Shown piece after piece: positions 32,910 to 43,227 of a stretch of 64,000 nucleotides of DNA. How positions within the stretch are numbered: position 1 is the first letter of the stretch; every line of letters begins with the position of its first letter. This DNA is from Gordonia liuliyuniae (GTDB taxonomy: Bacteria > Actinomycetota > Actinomycetes > Mycobacteriales > Mycobacteriaceae). The stretch is taken from assembly GCF_021739025.1 (NCBI RefSeq), contig NZ_JAKKOT010000009.1:1-64000 (forward strand), written 5' to 3'. A model generated the notes under the pieces. It had not been told where the DNA came from. It searched no databases and was given only the letters and a program-made list of their open reading frames with translations. The translations under genes and the position numbers were made by a program.

Positions 32910-33953
32910 ATGGTCCAACTACATGAAGCGACCGGGGTCCAACTGCATGAAGCGACCGGTATCAGCAAGATCGGGATGCTCGGGATCGGCGCGTACCGGC
33001 CCGAACGTGTCGTCACCAACGATGAGATCTGCGAGAACATCGACTCGTCCGACGAATGGATCTACACGCGCACCGGGATCAAGTCGCGTCGGTTCGCACG
33101 TCGCGACGAGACAGTCGTCGAGATGGGCGTCAACGCCGGCCGCACCGCGATCGCGAACGCACTGCTGTCCGGGGCCGACATCGACGCCGTCATCCTCGCC
33201 ACGAACACACACCTGCTGCAGACGCCCGCCGGCGCGGTGAAGATCGCGACCGAACTCGGCGCCAACGGTGTCCCGGCGTTCGACGTGACCGTCGGCTGCG
33301 CTGGATTCGGCTACGCGATGGCGTTGGCAGGCGACATGGTGCGCGGCGGCAGCGCGACCAACGTGCTCGTCATCGGCGCCGAGCAGTTGTCGGTGACGCT
33401 CGACATGACCGATCGCGGCAACTGCTTCATCTTCGGCGACGGCGCAGGCGCCGTCGTGGTCGGCCCGACCGACCAGCAAGAACTCGGCCCGGTGATCTGG
33501 GGCAGTGACGGCACCCAGTTCGACGCGATCCGTCAGGACATCGACTGGCTGAGCTACCTCGACGGCGACGACCACGCGCAACGACCGTACATCCGCCTTC
33601 AGGGCACCGCCGTCTTCCGGTGGGCCGCGTTCGAGATGGGCAAAGCGGCTCAGCGCGCGCTCGACGTCGCGAAGGTCGACGCCTCCGAGATCGACGTGTT
33701 CGTCCCCCACCAGGCGAACACGCGCATCAACGAGTTGCTCGCCAAGAGCCTCAAGTTCCCGGAGTCGACCGTCGTCGCCAACGACATCGAGACCACCGGC
33801 AACACGTCTGCGGCGTCGATCCCCCTCGCCATGGAGACCATGCTCTCGACCGGTCAGGCCAAGCCCGGCGACACCGCCCTACTGCTCGGCTACGGCGCGG
33901 GTCTGAGCTACGCGGCTCAGGTCGTCACCATGCCGCCGATCCCGTTCGAGTAG
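32910..33953 (+). CDS. fabH: 3-oxoacyl-ACP synthase III (FabH), canonical copy
   Basis: A 347-residue KAS III with triad Cys130 ([10 protein letters not shown]), His267 (VPHQANTRI) and Asn298 ([10 protein letters not shown]). The segments [13 protein letters not shown] and [18 protein letters not shown] are close to those of mycobacterial FabH, which links FAS-I acyl-CoA to FAS-II malonyl-ACP for mycolate chains. The N-terminus carries an exact eight-residue tandem repeat, VQLHEATG twice, from a 24-bp DNA duplication (32913-32960). Divergent from padR; a rho-independent-like terminator follows. Confidence 0.9.
   Translation: MVQLHEATGVQLHEATGISKIGMLGIGAYRPERVVTNDEICENIDSSDEWIYTRTGIKSRRFARRDETVVEMGVNAGRTAIANALLSGADIDAVILATNTHLLQTPAGAVKIATELGANGVPAFDVTVGCAGFGYAMALAGDMVRGGSATNVLVIGAEQLSVTLDMTDRGNCFIFGDGAGAVVVGPTDQQELGPVIWGSDGTQFDAIRQDIDWLSYLDGDDHAQRPYIRLQGTAVFRWAAFEMGKAAQRALDVAKVDASEIDVFVPHQANTRINELLAKSLKFPESTVVANDIETTGNTSAASIPLAMETMLSTGQAKPGDTALLLGYGAGLSYAAQVVTMPPIPFE
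32913..32960 (+). repeat. 24-bp in-frame tandem duplication in the fabH N-terminus
   Basis: Two copies (32913-32936, 32937-32960) differing at two third-codon positions encode VQLHEATG twice right after the start codon. The frame is kept, so the protein simply gains eight residues. Confidence 0.8.
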
Positions 33954-33967
33954 CGAGAATCGAATTC

Positions 33968-33998
33968 GGGGGCGGTAGAACGATCTGCCCCCTCTTTT
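33968..33998 (+). terminator. Rho-independent-like terminator after fabH
   Basis: GGGGGC (33968-33973) pairs with GCCCCC (33987-33992), with an inner AGA/TCT pairing, and is followed by TCTTTT. It lies 15 nt past the fabH stop and is one of the few hairpins in the window with a T-run. Confidence 0.75.
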
Positions 33999-34032
33999 GC
34001 CGCAACGACCTGCGGACCGATAGCGTAGACGA

Positions 34033-35640
34033 GTGAGTTCCGAGGTCATCGGGCGTGAAGTCAAGCGCCGTCGCACGTTCGCCATCATCTCCCACCCCGA
34101 CGCCGGTAAGTCGACGATGACCGAGGCGTTGGCGTTGCACGCCCGCATGATCAGCGAGGCCGGCGCCGTGCACGGCAAGGGCGGTCGACGCTCGACGGTG
34201 TCGGACTGGATGGAGATGGAGAAGGCGCGCGGCATCTCCGTCAGTTCCACCGCCCTCCAGTTCAAATACTCGGCGTCCGGCGACGACGACGATTTTCCGC
34301 ACGTCATCAACCTCGTCGACACGCCCGGCCACTCCGACTTCTCCGAGGACACCTACCGCGTGCTGACCGCGGTCGACGCCGCCGTCATGCTGATCGACGC
34401 CGCGAAGGGCCTCGAGCCGCAGACACTGAAACTGTTCCAAGTGTGCCGCCACCGCGGCATCCCGGTGATCACCGTCGTCAACAAGTGGGACCGCCCCGGC
34501 CAGACGCCGCTGGAACTGATCGACGAGATCAGCGATCGCATCGGCCTCATCCCGACCCCGCTGTACGTCCCGGTCGGCATCGCGGGCGACTACCGCGGCC
34601 TGCTCGACCGCCGCACCGGCGAGTACATCAAGTTCACGCGCACCGCAGGCGGCGCGAAGATCGCGCCCGAGGACGTCCTCGACGCCGAGACCGCTCGTGC
34701 CACCGAGGGCGCCGCGTGGATCGCGGCAGCCGAGGAGAGCGAACTGCTCGGCGAACTCGGCCAGGATCACGACCAGGAGATGTTCCTGGCAGGCCAGACG
34801 TCGCCGATGATCTTCACGTCGGCGATGCTCAACTTCGGTGTCCGCCAACTATTGGAGGCGCTCGTCGAGTTCGCTCCCCCGCCTCGCGGGCGCGTCGCGA
34901 TCGACGAGAGCACCCGCGAGGTCACCGACCCGTTCAGCGCCGTCGTCTTCAAGGTGCAGGCCGGCATGGACAGCTCGCACCGCGACCGTCTCGCCTACAT
35001 GCGCATCGTCTCCGGCGAGTTCGAGCGCGGCATGGTGGTCAACCACGCGCAGACCGGGAAACCGTTCGCCACCAAGTACGCGCAAGCCGTCTTCGGCCGC
35101 GACCGAGCGACCGTCGACACCGCGTTCCCCGGCGACGTCGTCGGTCTCGTCAACGCGATGGCGCTCGCCCCAGGCGACACCCTCTACCTGGATCCGAAGG
35201 TCCAGTTTCCGCCGATCCCGTCGTTCGCGCCCGAACACTTCTCGTCACTGCGCGTGACGACGGCCGACAAGTACAAGCAGTTCCGCAAGGCCATCGACCA
35301 ACTCGACGCCGAGGGCGTCGTCCAGGTGCTGCGCAACGATCTGCGCGGCGACGCGTCCCCGGTCCTCGCCGCCGTCGGCCCCATGCAGTTCGAGGTCGTG
35401 ACCGCTCGGATGAAGGCCGAGTTCAACGTCGACACCATCATCGAACCGCTCGGCTATTCACTGGCCCGCCGCACCGATGAGGCGAGCGCACCTGAGCTCA
35501 CCAAGCAGCGCGGCGTGGAAGTGTTCACCCGCAGCGACGGCGCGATCCTTGCCTTGTTCAGCGACAAATGGCGTCTCCAGTACATCGAGAAGGAACACTC
35601 CGACCTCGTCCTGGAACCGCTCGTCGCCGCGGCCGACTGA
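34033..35640 (+). CDS. prfC: Peptide chain release factor 3
   Basis: A 535-residue translational GTPase that removes RF1/RF2 from the ribosome after termination. G1 is HPDAGKST (21-28), the switch region includes RGISVSSTALQF, G3 is DTPGHSDF, and G4 NKWDRPG. The C-terminal RF3 domain (about 390-530) includes VGPMQFEVVTARMKAEFNVD. Length matches the family (about 530). GTG start. The following lipoprotein gene begins 1 nt after the stop. Confidence 0.94.
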   Translation: MSSEVIGREVKRRRTFAIISHPDAGKSTMTEALALHARMISEAGAVHGKGGRRSTVSDWMEMEKARGISVSSTALQFKYSASGDDDDFPHVINLVDTPGHSDFSEDTYRVLTAVDAAVMLIDAAKGLEPQTLKLFQVCRHRGIPVITVVNKWDRPGQTPLELIDEISDRIGLIPTPLYVPVGIAGDYRGLLDRRTGEYIKFTRTAGGAKIAPEDVLDAETARATEGAAWIAAAEESELLGELGQDHDQEMFLAGQTSPMIFTSAMLNFGVRQLLEALVEFAPPPRGRVAIDESTREVTDPFSAVVFKVQAGMDSSHRDRLAYMRIVSGEFERGMVVNHAQTGKPFATKYAQAVFGRDRATVDTAFPGDVVGLVNAMALAPGDTLYLDPKVQFPPIPSFAPEHFSSLRVTTADKYKQFRKAIDQLDAEGVVQVLRNDLRGDASPVLAAVGPMQFEVVTARMKAEFNVDTIIEPLGYSLARRTDEASAPELTKQRGVEVFTRSDGAILALFSDKWRLQYIEKEHSDLVLEPLVAAAD

Positions 35641-35641
35641 C

Positions 35642-36301
35642 ATGCGCGCGCGGCGGGCGGCGACCCCGGTCGTGTACGCCGTCGCCTGCGCCGTCGCGCT
35701 CGCGGCGTGCGGATCGTCCGACCCTGACGAACCGTCGCGCCCGCCGCAGCCGTCCGAGGCGCAGCGGCTCTCCCTCGACGACTGCGACGCCGCCACCCGG
35801 ACCGGAACAGTCGACCGCAGGGTGCACGGCCTGCGGTACGCGCACGGCGTGATGCAGGTCAGGGTCGAACCGTCCCGCGGCGACGATCAGTGCATCGAGT
35901 TCGTGAAATGGGGCAACGCCGCCGTCGGAGTCCCACCCGACACCCTGCTGTTCACTTTCTCGGGAGGCGGAGGTGAGGGCGGCCAGTTCGAGTTCCTGTC
36001 GTCCGCCCTCACCGGCGGCCGCATCCCCGGTTCCCCGCCCGCAGGCAAGCTGACGGACCCGATCAGCGCGAAGGTCGGAGTCTCCGTCGACGGCGCCTAC
36101 TATGCGGCGTCGACCTGTTCGCTGACTCTCACGCAAGTGACCGAACAGCGTGCCACCGGACGCTTCGACTGCCCCGAGGCGATCGAACAGAGCGCGAATC
36201 CGTTCTCGCCGTCCGACGACGTCCCGTACGACGACGAACCCGCACCCACGTCGTCACCGCGTACCGCCGACCTCTCCGGACGATTCGACGTGGTGCGGTA
36301 G
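35642..36301 (+). CDS. Predicted lipoprotein
   Basis: A 219-residue protein with a lipoprotein signal: basic MRARRAATP, a hydrophobic core and lipobox LAAC at about residue 22. The mature part starts with a Pro/Ser-rich linker, then a domain with several cysteines (LDDCDAA, DDQCIEF, ASTCSLTL, GRFDCPE) that probably forms disulphides outside the membrane. I do not recognise the family. The ATG at 35642 is 1 nt after the prfC stop, so it is probably co-transcribed with prfC. It is convergent with the CoA hydrolase gene. Confidence 0.72.
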   Translation: MRARRAATPVVYAVACAVALAACGSSDPDEPSRPPQPSEAQRLSLDDCDAATRTGTVDRRVHGLRYAHGVMQVRVEPSRGDDQCIEFVKWGNAAVGVPPDTLLFTFSGGGGEGGQFEFLSSALTGGRIPGSPPAGKLTDPISAKVGVSVDGAYYAASTCSLTLTQVTEQRATGRFDCPEAIEQSANPFSPSDDVPYDDEPAPTSSPRTADLSGRFDVVR

Positions 36302-36339
36302 GGACCTCGACCAGTTCGACCAGCAGGAGGAGCGGACCT

Positions 36340-37341
36340 CTACTCGTTGACGAGGGCCACGATGGACTCGGCGGACACCTCTTCGATGGTCGGGGGGACG
36401 AAGGACGGGTCCCGGTCCTTGTCGACGAGGACCGCGCGGACGCCTTCGGCGAAGTCGGGGTGGGCGGTGATCTTCTCCGCGGTCGACAGTTCGCGCTCCA
36501 GGCATTCGGCGAGCGACGACGCCTCGCCGAGTTCGAGGAGTCGTGCGGTGACGAACAGGCTCGTCGGCGACGCCGACCCCAGGAGGATCAACATCTCCTC
36601 GGCCCACTCGTCGCCAACCGCGCCGCGCAAGCCGCCGACCACACCGTCGACGCTGACGTCGCCGAAGTAGTCGGCGATCTTCCGGAGCGGCAACGTCGAC
36701 TCGACCGGATCCCGGTGCTCGGCGAGAGCCTCCGCGAGTCCTGCGCCCGACCGGATGGTGTCCGCGACGACGCCTAGATCGTCAGACGGCACATAGTGCG
36801 TGGCGAGGCCAACTGCGACGGCGTCCGCGCCACGCAGCCGCGCACCGGTCAGGCCGAGCCACATGCCCACGCCTGCGGGTAGCCGCGACAAGAAGTAGGT
36901 GGCGCCCACGTCCGGAAAGAAGCCGATGGCTGTCTCCGGCATGGCGATCATCGCCTTCTCGGTGACGATGCGGATCTCGCCGTGCACACTGATACCGAGG
37001 CCGCCGCCCATCGCGGCGCCGTCGATGAGCGCGACGTACGGCTTCGGGTATTCGGCGATCAACTGGTTGACGCGGTACTCGCTCGCGAAATACTTGGTGA
37101 CGGCGGCGGCATCGCCCGCGAGCGCGCTGTCACGGATCGCGCGGATGTCGCCGCCCGCACAGAACGCGCGGTCACTCGCCGACGTGACGAGAACCGTCTC
37201 GACGGCATCGTCGTCCCCCCACCCGACGAGAGTCTCGTGCAGGTCGTCGATCATCGTCTGGTCGAGCGCGTTGAGCGCTTTCGGGCGGTCGAGGACGATC
37301 TCGCCGACGCCGTTGCTCACCGAGGTACGGATGTAAGACAT
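36340..37341 (-). CDS. 3-hydroxyisobutyryl-CoA hydrolase-like (crotonase family)
   Basis: A 333-residue crotonase-fold protein of the HIBYL-CoA hydrolase group (valine degradation). The oxyanion motifs are CAGGDIRAI (about 62-70) and GAAMGGGLGISVHGE (about 107-121), and PETAIGFFPDVGATYFLSRLP carries the Glu and Asp typical of hydrolases. Length over 330 residues also sets it apart from ordinary enoyl-CoA hydratases. The ATG at 37341 was chosen; a GTG at 37347 adds two residues. It lies 15 nt downstream of the ABC-F gene and is the last gene of the rpfB-led group. Confidence 0.82.
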   Translation of the reverse strand: MSYIRTSVSNGVGEIVLDRPKALNALDQTMIDDLHETLVGWGDDDAVETVLVTSASDRAFCAGGDIRAIRDSALAGDAAAVTKYFASEYRVNQLIAEYPKPYVALIDGAAMGGGLGISVHGEIRIVTEKAMIAMPETAIGFFPDVGATYFLSRLPAGVGMWLGLTGARLRGADAVAVGLATHYVPSDDLGVVADTIRSGAGLAEALAEHRDPVESTLPLRKIADYFGDVSVDGVVGGLRGAVGDEWAEEMLILLGSASPTSLFVTARLLELGEASSLAECLERELSTAEKITAHPDFAEGVRAVLVDKDRDPSFVPPTIEEVSAESIVALVNE

Positions 37342-37356
37342 GGCCACAACGCTACG

Positions 37357-39189
37357 TCAGCCGACGATCTCCGAGAGTTCCAGCCAGCGCTCTTCGAGTT
37401 CCTCGGTCTCGGCCTGCGCGGCCCGCAGCTTCTCGGTGAGTTCACCGAGCCCGGTGTAGTCGCCCTGATCGTGTGCGGCCATCTGATCATGCAGCGTGGC
37501 GACCTGCGCCGACAGCTTCGTCATCTTGCGTTCGACGGCGTTGAACTCCTTGCGTGCCGCCTGGTGCTCGGCCGCCGACATGGTGACGTCGGACGACGAC
37601 TGATCAGCCGAGGTCGTCTTGTGCGCTTTCGCCGTGGACTTCGTCGACTTCTGCGCGTCCACTGCCCGCCGCTCGAGGTACTGGTCGATTCCGCGCGGCA
37701 GGTTCGTCAGCTCGCCGTCGCCGAACAGCGCCCACGTCGAGTCGCAGATCCGCTCCACCAGGTACCGGTCGTGGCTGATCACCACGAGCGTGCCCGCCCA
37801 TGAGTCGAGGAGGTCCTCGACTTGCTGGAGGGTGTCGATGTCGAGGTCATTGGTCGGCTCGTCGAGCAGCAGCACGTTCGGCTCGCCCATCAGGACGACG
37901 GTGAGTTGGAGTCGACGTCGCTCGCCGCCGGACAGGTCGCCGACGGGCGTGCGCTGTCGAGCAGGCGAGAACCCGAGACGCTCGGCGAGCTGACTCGCCG
38001 ACAGCTCCTTGTCGCCCAACATGATGTGGCCTGCCACGTTCTCGACGACGTCGAGCACGCGCAGCGACTCGTCGAGATCGTCGAGTTCCTGCCGGAGCCA
38101 GCCGATGGAGACCGTCTTGCCTTCGATGCGTTTGCCCGGATCGACGGGGACGTCGCCCGCGAGGGCACGCAGCAGCGTCGTCTTGCCGGAGCCGTTGACA
38201 CCGACCAGCCCGATCCGCTCCCCCGGCGCCAACCGCCACGTCGTGTCCGCCAGCAGCACGCGGCCTGGCTCACCGTCCGAGGACGGCGCCCGCAGCTGCG
38301 CATGCTCCAACTCGATCGCGACCCGTCCGAGGCGTCGTTTCGCGAACGCCGACAACGCGACGCTGTCACGCGGCGGCGGGACGTCCGAGATCAGCTTCTC
38401 GGCGGCCTCCACCCGATACTTGGGCTTCGAGGTGCGGGCGGGTGCGCCACGACGCAGCCAGGCGAGCTCCTTGCGCGCCAGGTTGCGGCGGCGTTCCTCG
38501 GCCGCGTCGGCCTGGCGGACGCGTTCGGCACGGGCGAAGACCCAGTCGTTGTAGCCGCCCTCGTACTCGTCGACGCGGCCGGAGTGGACCTCCCAGGTGC
38601 GGGTCGCGACGGTGTCGAGGAACCAGCGGTCGTGCGTCACGACGATCAGCGCACTGCTCCGTTTCGTCAGGTGCTCGGCCAGCCAGTAGACCCCTTCGAT
38701 GTCGAGGTGGTTGGTCGGTTCGTCGAGGATCAGCAGGTCGGCTTCGGTCACCAGGGCTGCCGCCAACGCGGTGCGACGCCGCTGTCCGCCGGACAGTTCG
38801 CTCACCCTGCGGTCGAGCAGGCCGTCGACGCCGATGCCTTCGATGATCCCGCGGATCCGGGCGTCCGATGCCCACTCGTGTTCGGCCACTCCCACGCCGA
38901 CGACGACGTCGGCGACGGTGCGGTCGGCGGGCATCTCGCCGCGCTGGGTGACCGTGGCGACGACGGCCCCACCGACGCGGGACACCCGTCCGTCGTCGGG
39001 TTCGGTGATCCCGGCGAGGATTTCCAGCAGCGTTGTCTTACCGCCGCCGTTGAGTCCGACGACGCCGATCCGTTCGCCCTCGTGGACGCCGACGCTCACC
39101 TCGTCGAGCAACGGTTTGATGCCGAAGCTCTTACTGATCTTCTCCGCAGTGACCAGCGAGGTGTTGGTGCCGTTGTTGACCGAGGCCAT
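37357..39189 (-). CDS. ABC-F family ATPase (Uup/EttA-like)
   Basis: A 610-residue soluble protein with two ABC ATPase domains and no membrane helices. Walker A motifs are GLNGGGKTT and GVNGSGKTT, signatures LSGGQRRR and LSGGERRR, and Walker B LLILDEPTNHLD and LLLDEPTNDLD. The linker between domains is charged, and the C-terminus (about 525-610) is a coiled coil. ABC-F proteins act on the ribosome. The start is uncertain: ATG 39189 has GGGAG very close, and an ATG at 39204 adds five residues. It sits between ispE (76-nt gap) and the CoA hydrolase. Confidence 0.88.
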   Translation of the reverse strand: MASVNNGTNTSLVTAEKISKSFGIKPLLDEVSVGVHEGERIGVVGLNGGGKTTLLEILAGITEPDDGRVSRVGGAVVATVTQRGEMPADRTVADVVVGVGVAEHEWASDARIRGIIEGIGVDGLLDRRVSELSGGQRRRTALAAALVTEADLLILDEPTNHLDIEGVYWLAEHLTKRSSALIVVTHDRWFLDTVATRTWEVHSGRVDEYEGGYNDWVFARAERVRQADAAEERRRNLARKELAWLRRGAPARTSKPKYRVEAAEKLISDVPPPRDSVALSAFAKRRLGRVAIELEHAQLRAPSSDGEPGRVLLADTTWRLAPGERIGLVGVNGSGKTTLLRALAGDVPVDPGKRIEGKTVSIGWLRQELDDLDESLRVLDVVENVAGHIMLGDKELSASQLAERLGFSPARQRTPVGDLSGGERRRLQLTVVLMGEPNVLLLDEPTNDLDIDTLQQVEDLLDSWAGTLVVISHDRYLVERICDSTWALFGDGELTNLPRGIDQYLERRAVDAQKSTKSTAKAHKTTSADQSSSDVTMSAAEHQAARKEFNAVERKMTKLSAQVATLHDQMAAHDQGDYTGLGELTEKLRAAQAETEELEERWLELSEIVG

Positions 39190-39233
39190 GTACTCCCGTT
39201 TCATGTGTGTCGGATCCGTGTGCGCCAGAACCG

Positions 39234-39278
39234 CCCTGTGTGTCCGGTATCCCCTGTGTCCTGTGTGTCCTGTGTGAG
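39234..39278. repeat. Short CCTGTGTG-rich low-complexity repeat
   Basis: Four imperfect copies of a CCTGTGTG(T) unit lie between ispE and the ABC-F gene, ending right at the ispE stop. The stretch is unlike the surrounding coding DNA and may vary in length between strains. Confidence 0.55.
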
Positions 39279-39279
39279 G

Positions 39280-40203
39280 TCAGTGCCCGTCGACCGGCAC
39301 CAACCGCGCTCCGGCCACCGGTCCCGATGCGGTCCGGACCGCTTTGGCCACGCCCGAGCCGGACAGTTCCGCGGCGACGCGGACCGCGGCGTCGAGGTCC
39401 GCGCACAGGAACGCGCAGGTGGGTCCCGAACCTGAGACGATGCCCGCCAAGGCTCCGGCCTCACGGCCGGCCCGCAGCGTCCTGCGCAGCAGCGGCTGCA
39501 GCGACAGTGCGGCCGGCTGCAGATCATTGTGGAGCAACGGGGCCACCTCGTGCACATCACCGGATGCGATGGCGACCATCAGATCGTCGGGCCGAGTCGT
39601 CAACGCGTCCGTCGGGCGGTCGCCGTCGGCTCGCAGCCGGTCGAGTTCTCGGTAGACGTCGGGCGTCGCGAGCCCGGTCCCCGACACCGCGAGCACCCAG
39701 TGGAACTCGCCGCGGTGCAGTACCGGCAGCAACTGTTCCCCGCGCCCGGTGCCGAGCGCCGTCCCGCCGGTCAGCGAGAACGGAACGTCCGAGCCGAGCG
39801 TCGCCGCGATGTCGAGCAGTTCGGTGCGCGGTAGATCGACCCGCCACAGCCGAGCCGCGGCGACCAGGGCGCCGGCCGCATCGGCCGAACCGCCAGCCAT
39901 GCCGCCCGCTACGGGAATGTGCTTGTCGATGGCGATCGTGACGTTCGGCGCGCGGCCGATCCGCTCGCCCAGAGCGATCACGGCCTTCGCCGCGAGGTTC
40001 GAGGCGTCCGCCGGGACCGCTCGGCGGTTGTCGCCGGTCACGGTGACACTCAAGGCGTCCGCCGGGCGCACAGTCACATCGTCGTACATGCCGAGCGCGC
40101 AGAACAGTGTCGCAAGTTCGTGGAATCCGTCGTCTCGGAGCGGGCCCACGCCCAGGTGCAGGTTGATCTTCGCGGGGACCCGTGCGGTTGCGCCGCCGAT
40201 CAT
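39280..40203 (-). CDS. ispE: 4-diphosphocytidyl-2-C-methyl-D-erythritol kinase
   Basis: A 307-residue GHMP kinase of the MEP isoprenoid pathway. The N-terminus has [20 protein letters not shown], the ATP motif is [15 protein letters not shown] (about 97-111) and the C-terminal GSGPTCAFL motif is present. Length is normal. Its ATG overlaps the rsmA stop by 4 nt (ATGA). The order rpfB-rsmA-ispE is conserved in Mycobacteriales. Confidence 0.94.
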   Translation of the reverse strand: MIGGATARVPAKINLHLGVGPLRDDGFHELATLFCALGMYDDVTVRPADALSVTVTGDNRRAVPADASNLAAKAVIALGERIGRAPNVTIAIDKHIPVAGGMAGGSADAAGALVAAARLWRVDLPRTELLDIAATLGSDVPFSLTGGTALGTGRGEQLLPVLHRGEFHWVLAVSGTGLATPDVYRELDRLRADGDRPTDALTTRPDDLMVAIASGDVHEVAPLLHNDLQPAALSLQPLLRRTLRAGREAGALAGIVSGSGPTCAFLCADLDAAVRVAAELSGSGVAKAVRTASGPVAGARLVPVDGH

Positions 40204-41066
40204 GACGGTTCGCAGCGCGCTGCGGATTCGGCGAGCCGGACGAAGTCGTCGACGGCGAGCCGTTCTCCGCGGATCTGCGGGTCGATGTCGGCGGCGCGGA
40301 GGAGCTCTTCGGCGCGCGCCGGGCTGCCGGCCCAGGTCGCCAACGCCGACCGCATGGTCTTGCGTCGTTGGGCGAACGCCGCGTCGATCGCTGCGAAGGT
40401 GAGACGGCGGTGCTCCGGGTCGAGTCCGAACCGGTCGGTCCGTTCGATCCGGACGAGGCCCGACTCGATCTTCGGCTCCGGCCAGAACACATGCTTGCCG
40501 ATCGAACCCGCGCGCGAGACGTCGCCGTAATACCTGGCTTTGACGCTCGGCACCCCGTAGATGCGGCCGCCCGGGGTGGCCGCCAACCGGTCGGCAACCT
40601 CGGCCTGCACCATGACGAGCGCGGTCCGCAGAGTCGGGAACTTCGCCATCAGATTCAGCAGGACGGGAACGGCGACGTTGTACGGCAGGTTCGCCACCAG
40701 CGCTGTCGGCGCGACCGGCAGGTCTGCTGGTTCGACGGTGAGCGCGTCGGCGGTCACGACATCGAACGCGTCCGCCTGGTCGGGCGCGTACTCGCCGATG
40801 GTCTGAGGCAGACGTGCCGCCAGCTTCGGATCGATCTCCACGGCCACCACGCGGCCCGCTGCACCGAGTAGCGCGAGAGTCAGCGAACCCAGACCCGGCC
40901 CGACCTCGAGGACGACGTCGTCGGCGCCGACACCGGACGACGACGCGATGCGGCGCACCGTGTTCGCGTCATGGACGAAGTTCTGTCCGAGAGTCTTCGT
41001 GGGTCGGACGTCCAGGTCCGCGGCCAATGCGCGGATCTCGGCCGGACCGAGGAGTCGGGGAGGCAT
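40200..41066 (-). CDS. rsmA: 16S rRNA A1518/A1519 dimethyltransferase (KsgA)
   Basis: A 288-residue SAM-dependent rRNA dimethylase. The start region [11 protein letters not shown], motif [15 protein letters not shown], motif [12 protein letters not shown] and motif [11 protein letters not shown] are all in place. It matures 30S subunits. The ATG at 41066 is 17 nt after the rpfB stop; the open frame continues upstream inside rpfB, which is a shadow. It overlaps ispE by 4 nt. Confidence 0.95.
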   Translation of the reverse strand: MPPRLLGPAEIRALAADLDVRPTKTLGQNFVHDANTVRRIASSSGVGADDVVLEVGPGLGSLTLALLGAAGRVVAVEIDPKLAARLPQTIGEYAPDQADAFDVVTADALTVEPADLPVAPTALVANLPYNVAVPVLLNLMAKFPTLRTALVMVQAEVADRLAATPGGRIYGVPSVKARYYGDVSRAGSIGKHVFWPEPKIESGLVRIERTDRFGLDPEHRRLTFAAIDAAFAQRRKTMRSALATWAGSPARAEELLRAADIDPQIRGERLAVDDFVRLAESAARCEPS

Positions 41067-41083
41067 AGCCCCCAGGATAGGCG

Positions 41084-42199
<1,116 letters not shown>

Positions 42200-42252
42200 T
42201 CATTCATCCTGACGGGTTCCGGGATCACGATACGGTAACGAACCGGGTGTGG

Positions 42253-43122
42253 TTACCGCAACGTAACCGCGTAAGCGCGTCTCGTGTTCGCCGTCAGGAC
42301 GGCAGCCATCTCCTCGTCGTCGAGCCCCTTCACCGACGCCAGAGCACGCGCCGTGTACGGGAGGCAATACGACTGATTTGGCTGGCCACGGTAGGGATGC
42401 GGGGTCAGGAAGGGGGCGTCGGTCTCCACCAACATCCGCTCTGCCGGGGTGATGTCGGCTGCGGCACGCAATTCGTCGGAGTTGTTGAATGTCACAGTCC
42501 CGGAAAAGCTCAAGTAGTAGTTGCGATCGACGCATTCGGCGGCGATGCGGCGGTCTCCGGAGAAGCAGTGCATGACGACGGTGTCCGGGCTGCCCTCCGC
42601 GGCCAGCACGTCCAACAGATCCCGGTCGGCGTCGCGGTTGTGGATCATCAGCGCCTTGCCGGTGCGTTTGGCGAGGTCGATGTGCCAGGCGAACGCATCC
42701 CGTTGCGTCGCCGGATCGGCACAGTCGTCCGACCGCGTCGTCCAGTAGTAGTCGAGCCCCGTCTCGCCGACCGCGACCACCCGCTCGTCGACGACCATCT
42801 CCTCGAGTTCGGCGCGGGCCGCGTCGTCGAGGTCGGCCGCATGCGTCGGATGCAGGCCGACGGCGGCGAACGCCCGCGGGTCCCAGTGCGCGGCCGCGAC
42901 CGCCCACCGCGCGTCGACCATGTCGTCGGCGACGGTCACCACGTGCGAGACGCCGACCGCTTCCGCGTGGTCGAGGATCGCGCGGACGTCCTCGGCGGTG
43001 CGACCGCCGCACGCCGCAAGATGCGTGTGCGCGTCGATCAGGGAGGGCAGCGGCGCCGGGTCGGGCGGGGGCGTCTTGCGGCGATCCTTCTTGCTGGAAC
43101 TCACACGCCCACTGTGCCGCAT
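42253..43122 (-). CDS. tatD: TatD-family metal-dependent DNase
   Basis: A 289-residue TIM-barrel hydrolase. Metal ligands are in LIDAHTHL near the N-terminus, GETGLDYYW mid-protein, HNRDAD, MHCFSGD and ETDAPFLTP. TatD proteins are 3'-5' DNases involved in repair. The order tatD-rpfB-rsmA-ispE with metG nearby is the standard arrangement in the order. The start is uncertain: ATG 43122 gives MRHSGRVSSSKK, and a GTG at 43104 is six codons later. Confidence 0.93.
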   Translation of the reverse strand: MRHSGRVSSSKKDRRKTPPPDPAPLPSLIDAHTHLAACGGRTAEDVRAILDHAEAVGVSHVVTVADDMVDARWAVAAAHWDPRAFAAVGLHPTHAADLDDAARAELEEMVVDERVVAVGETGLDYYWTTRSDDCADPATQRDAFAWHIDLAKRTGKALMIHNRDADRDLLDVLAAEGSPDTVVMHCFSGDRRIAAECVDRNYYLSFSGTVTFNNSDELRAAADITPAERMLVETDAPFLTPHPYRGQPNQSYCLPYTARALASVKGLDDEEMAAVLTANTRRAYAVTLR

Positions 43123-43227
43123 CGGTCCACGCACTCGTCCGCGACGTCCGGTTTCGGGCCGATTACATATCGATGAACCAGCCGCGCCCGCGCGCATCAC
43201 GCACGGCAGAGCGGTAGCGTCGTAGCG

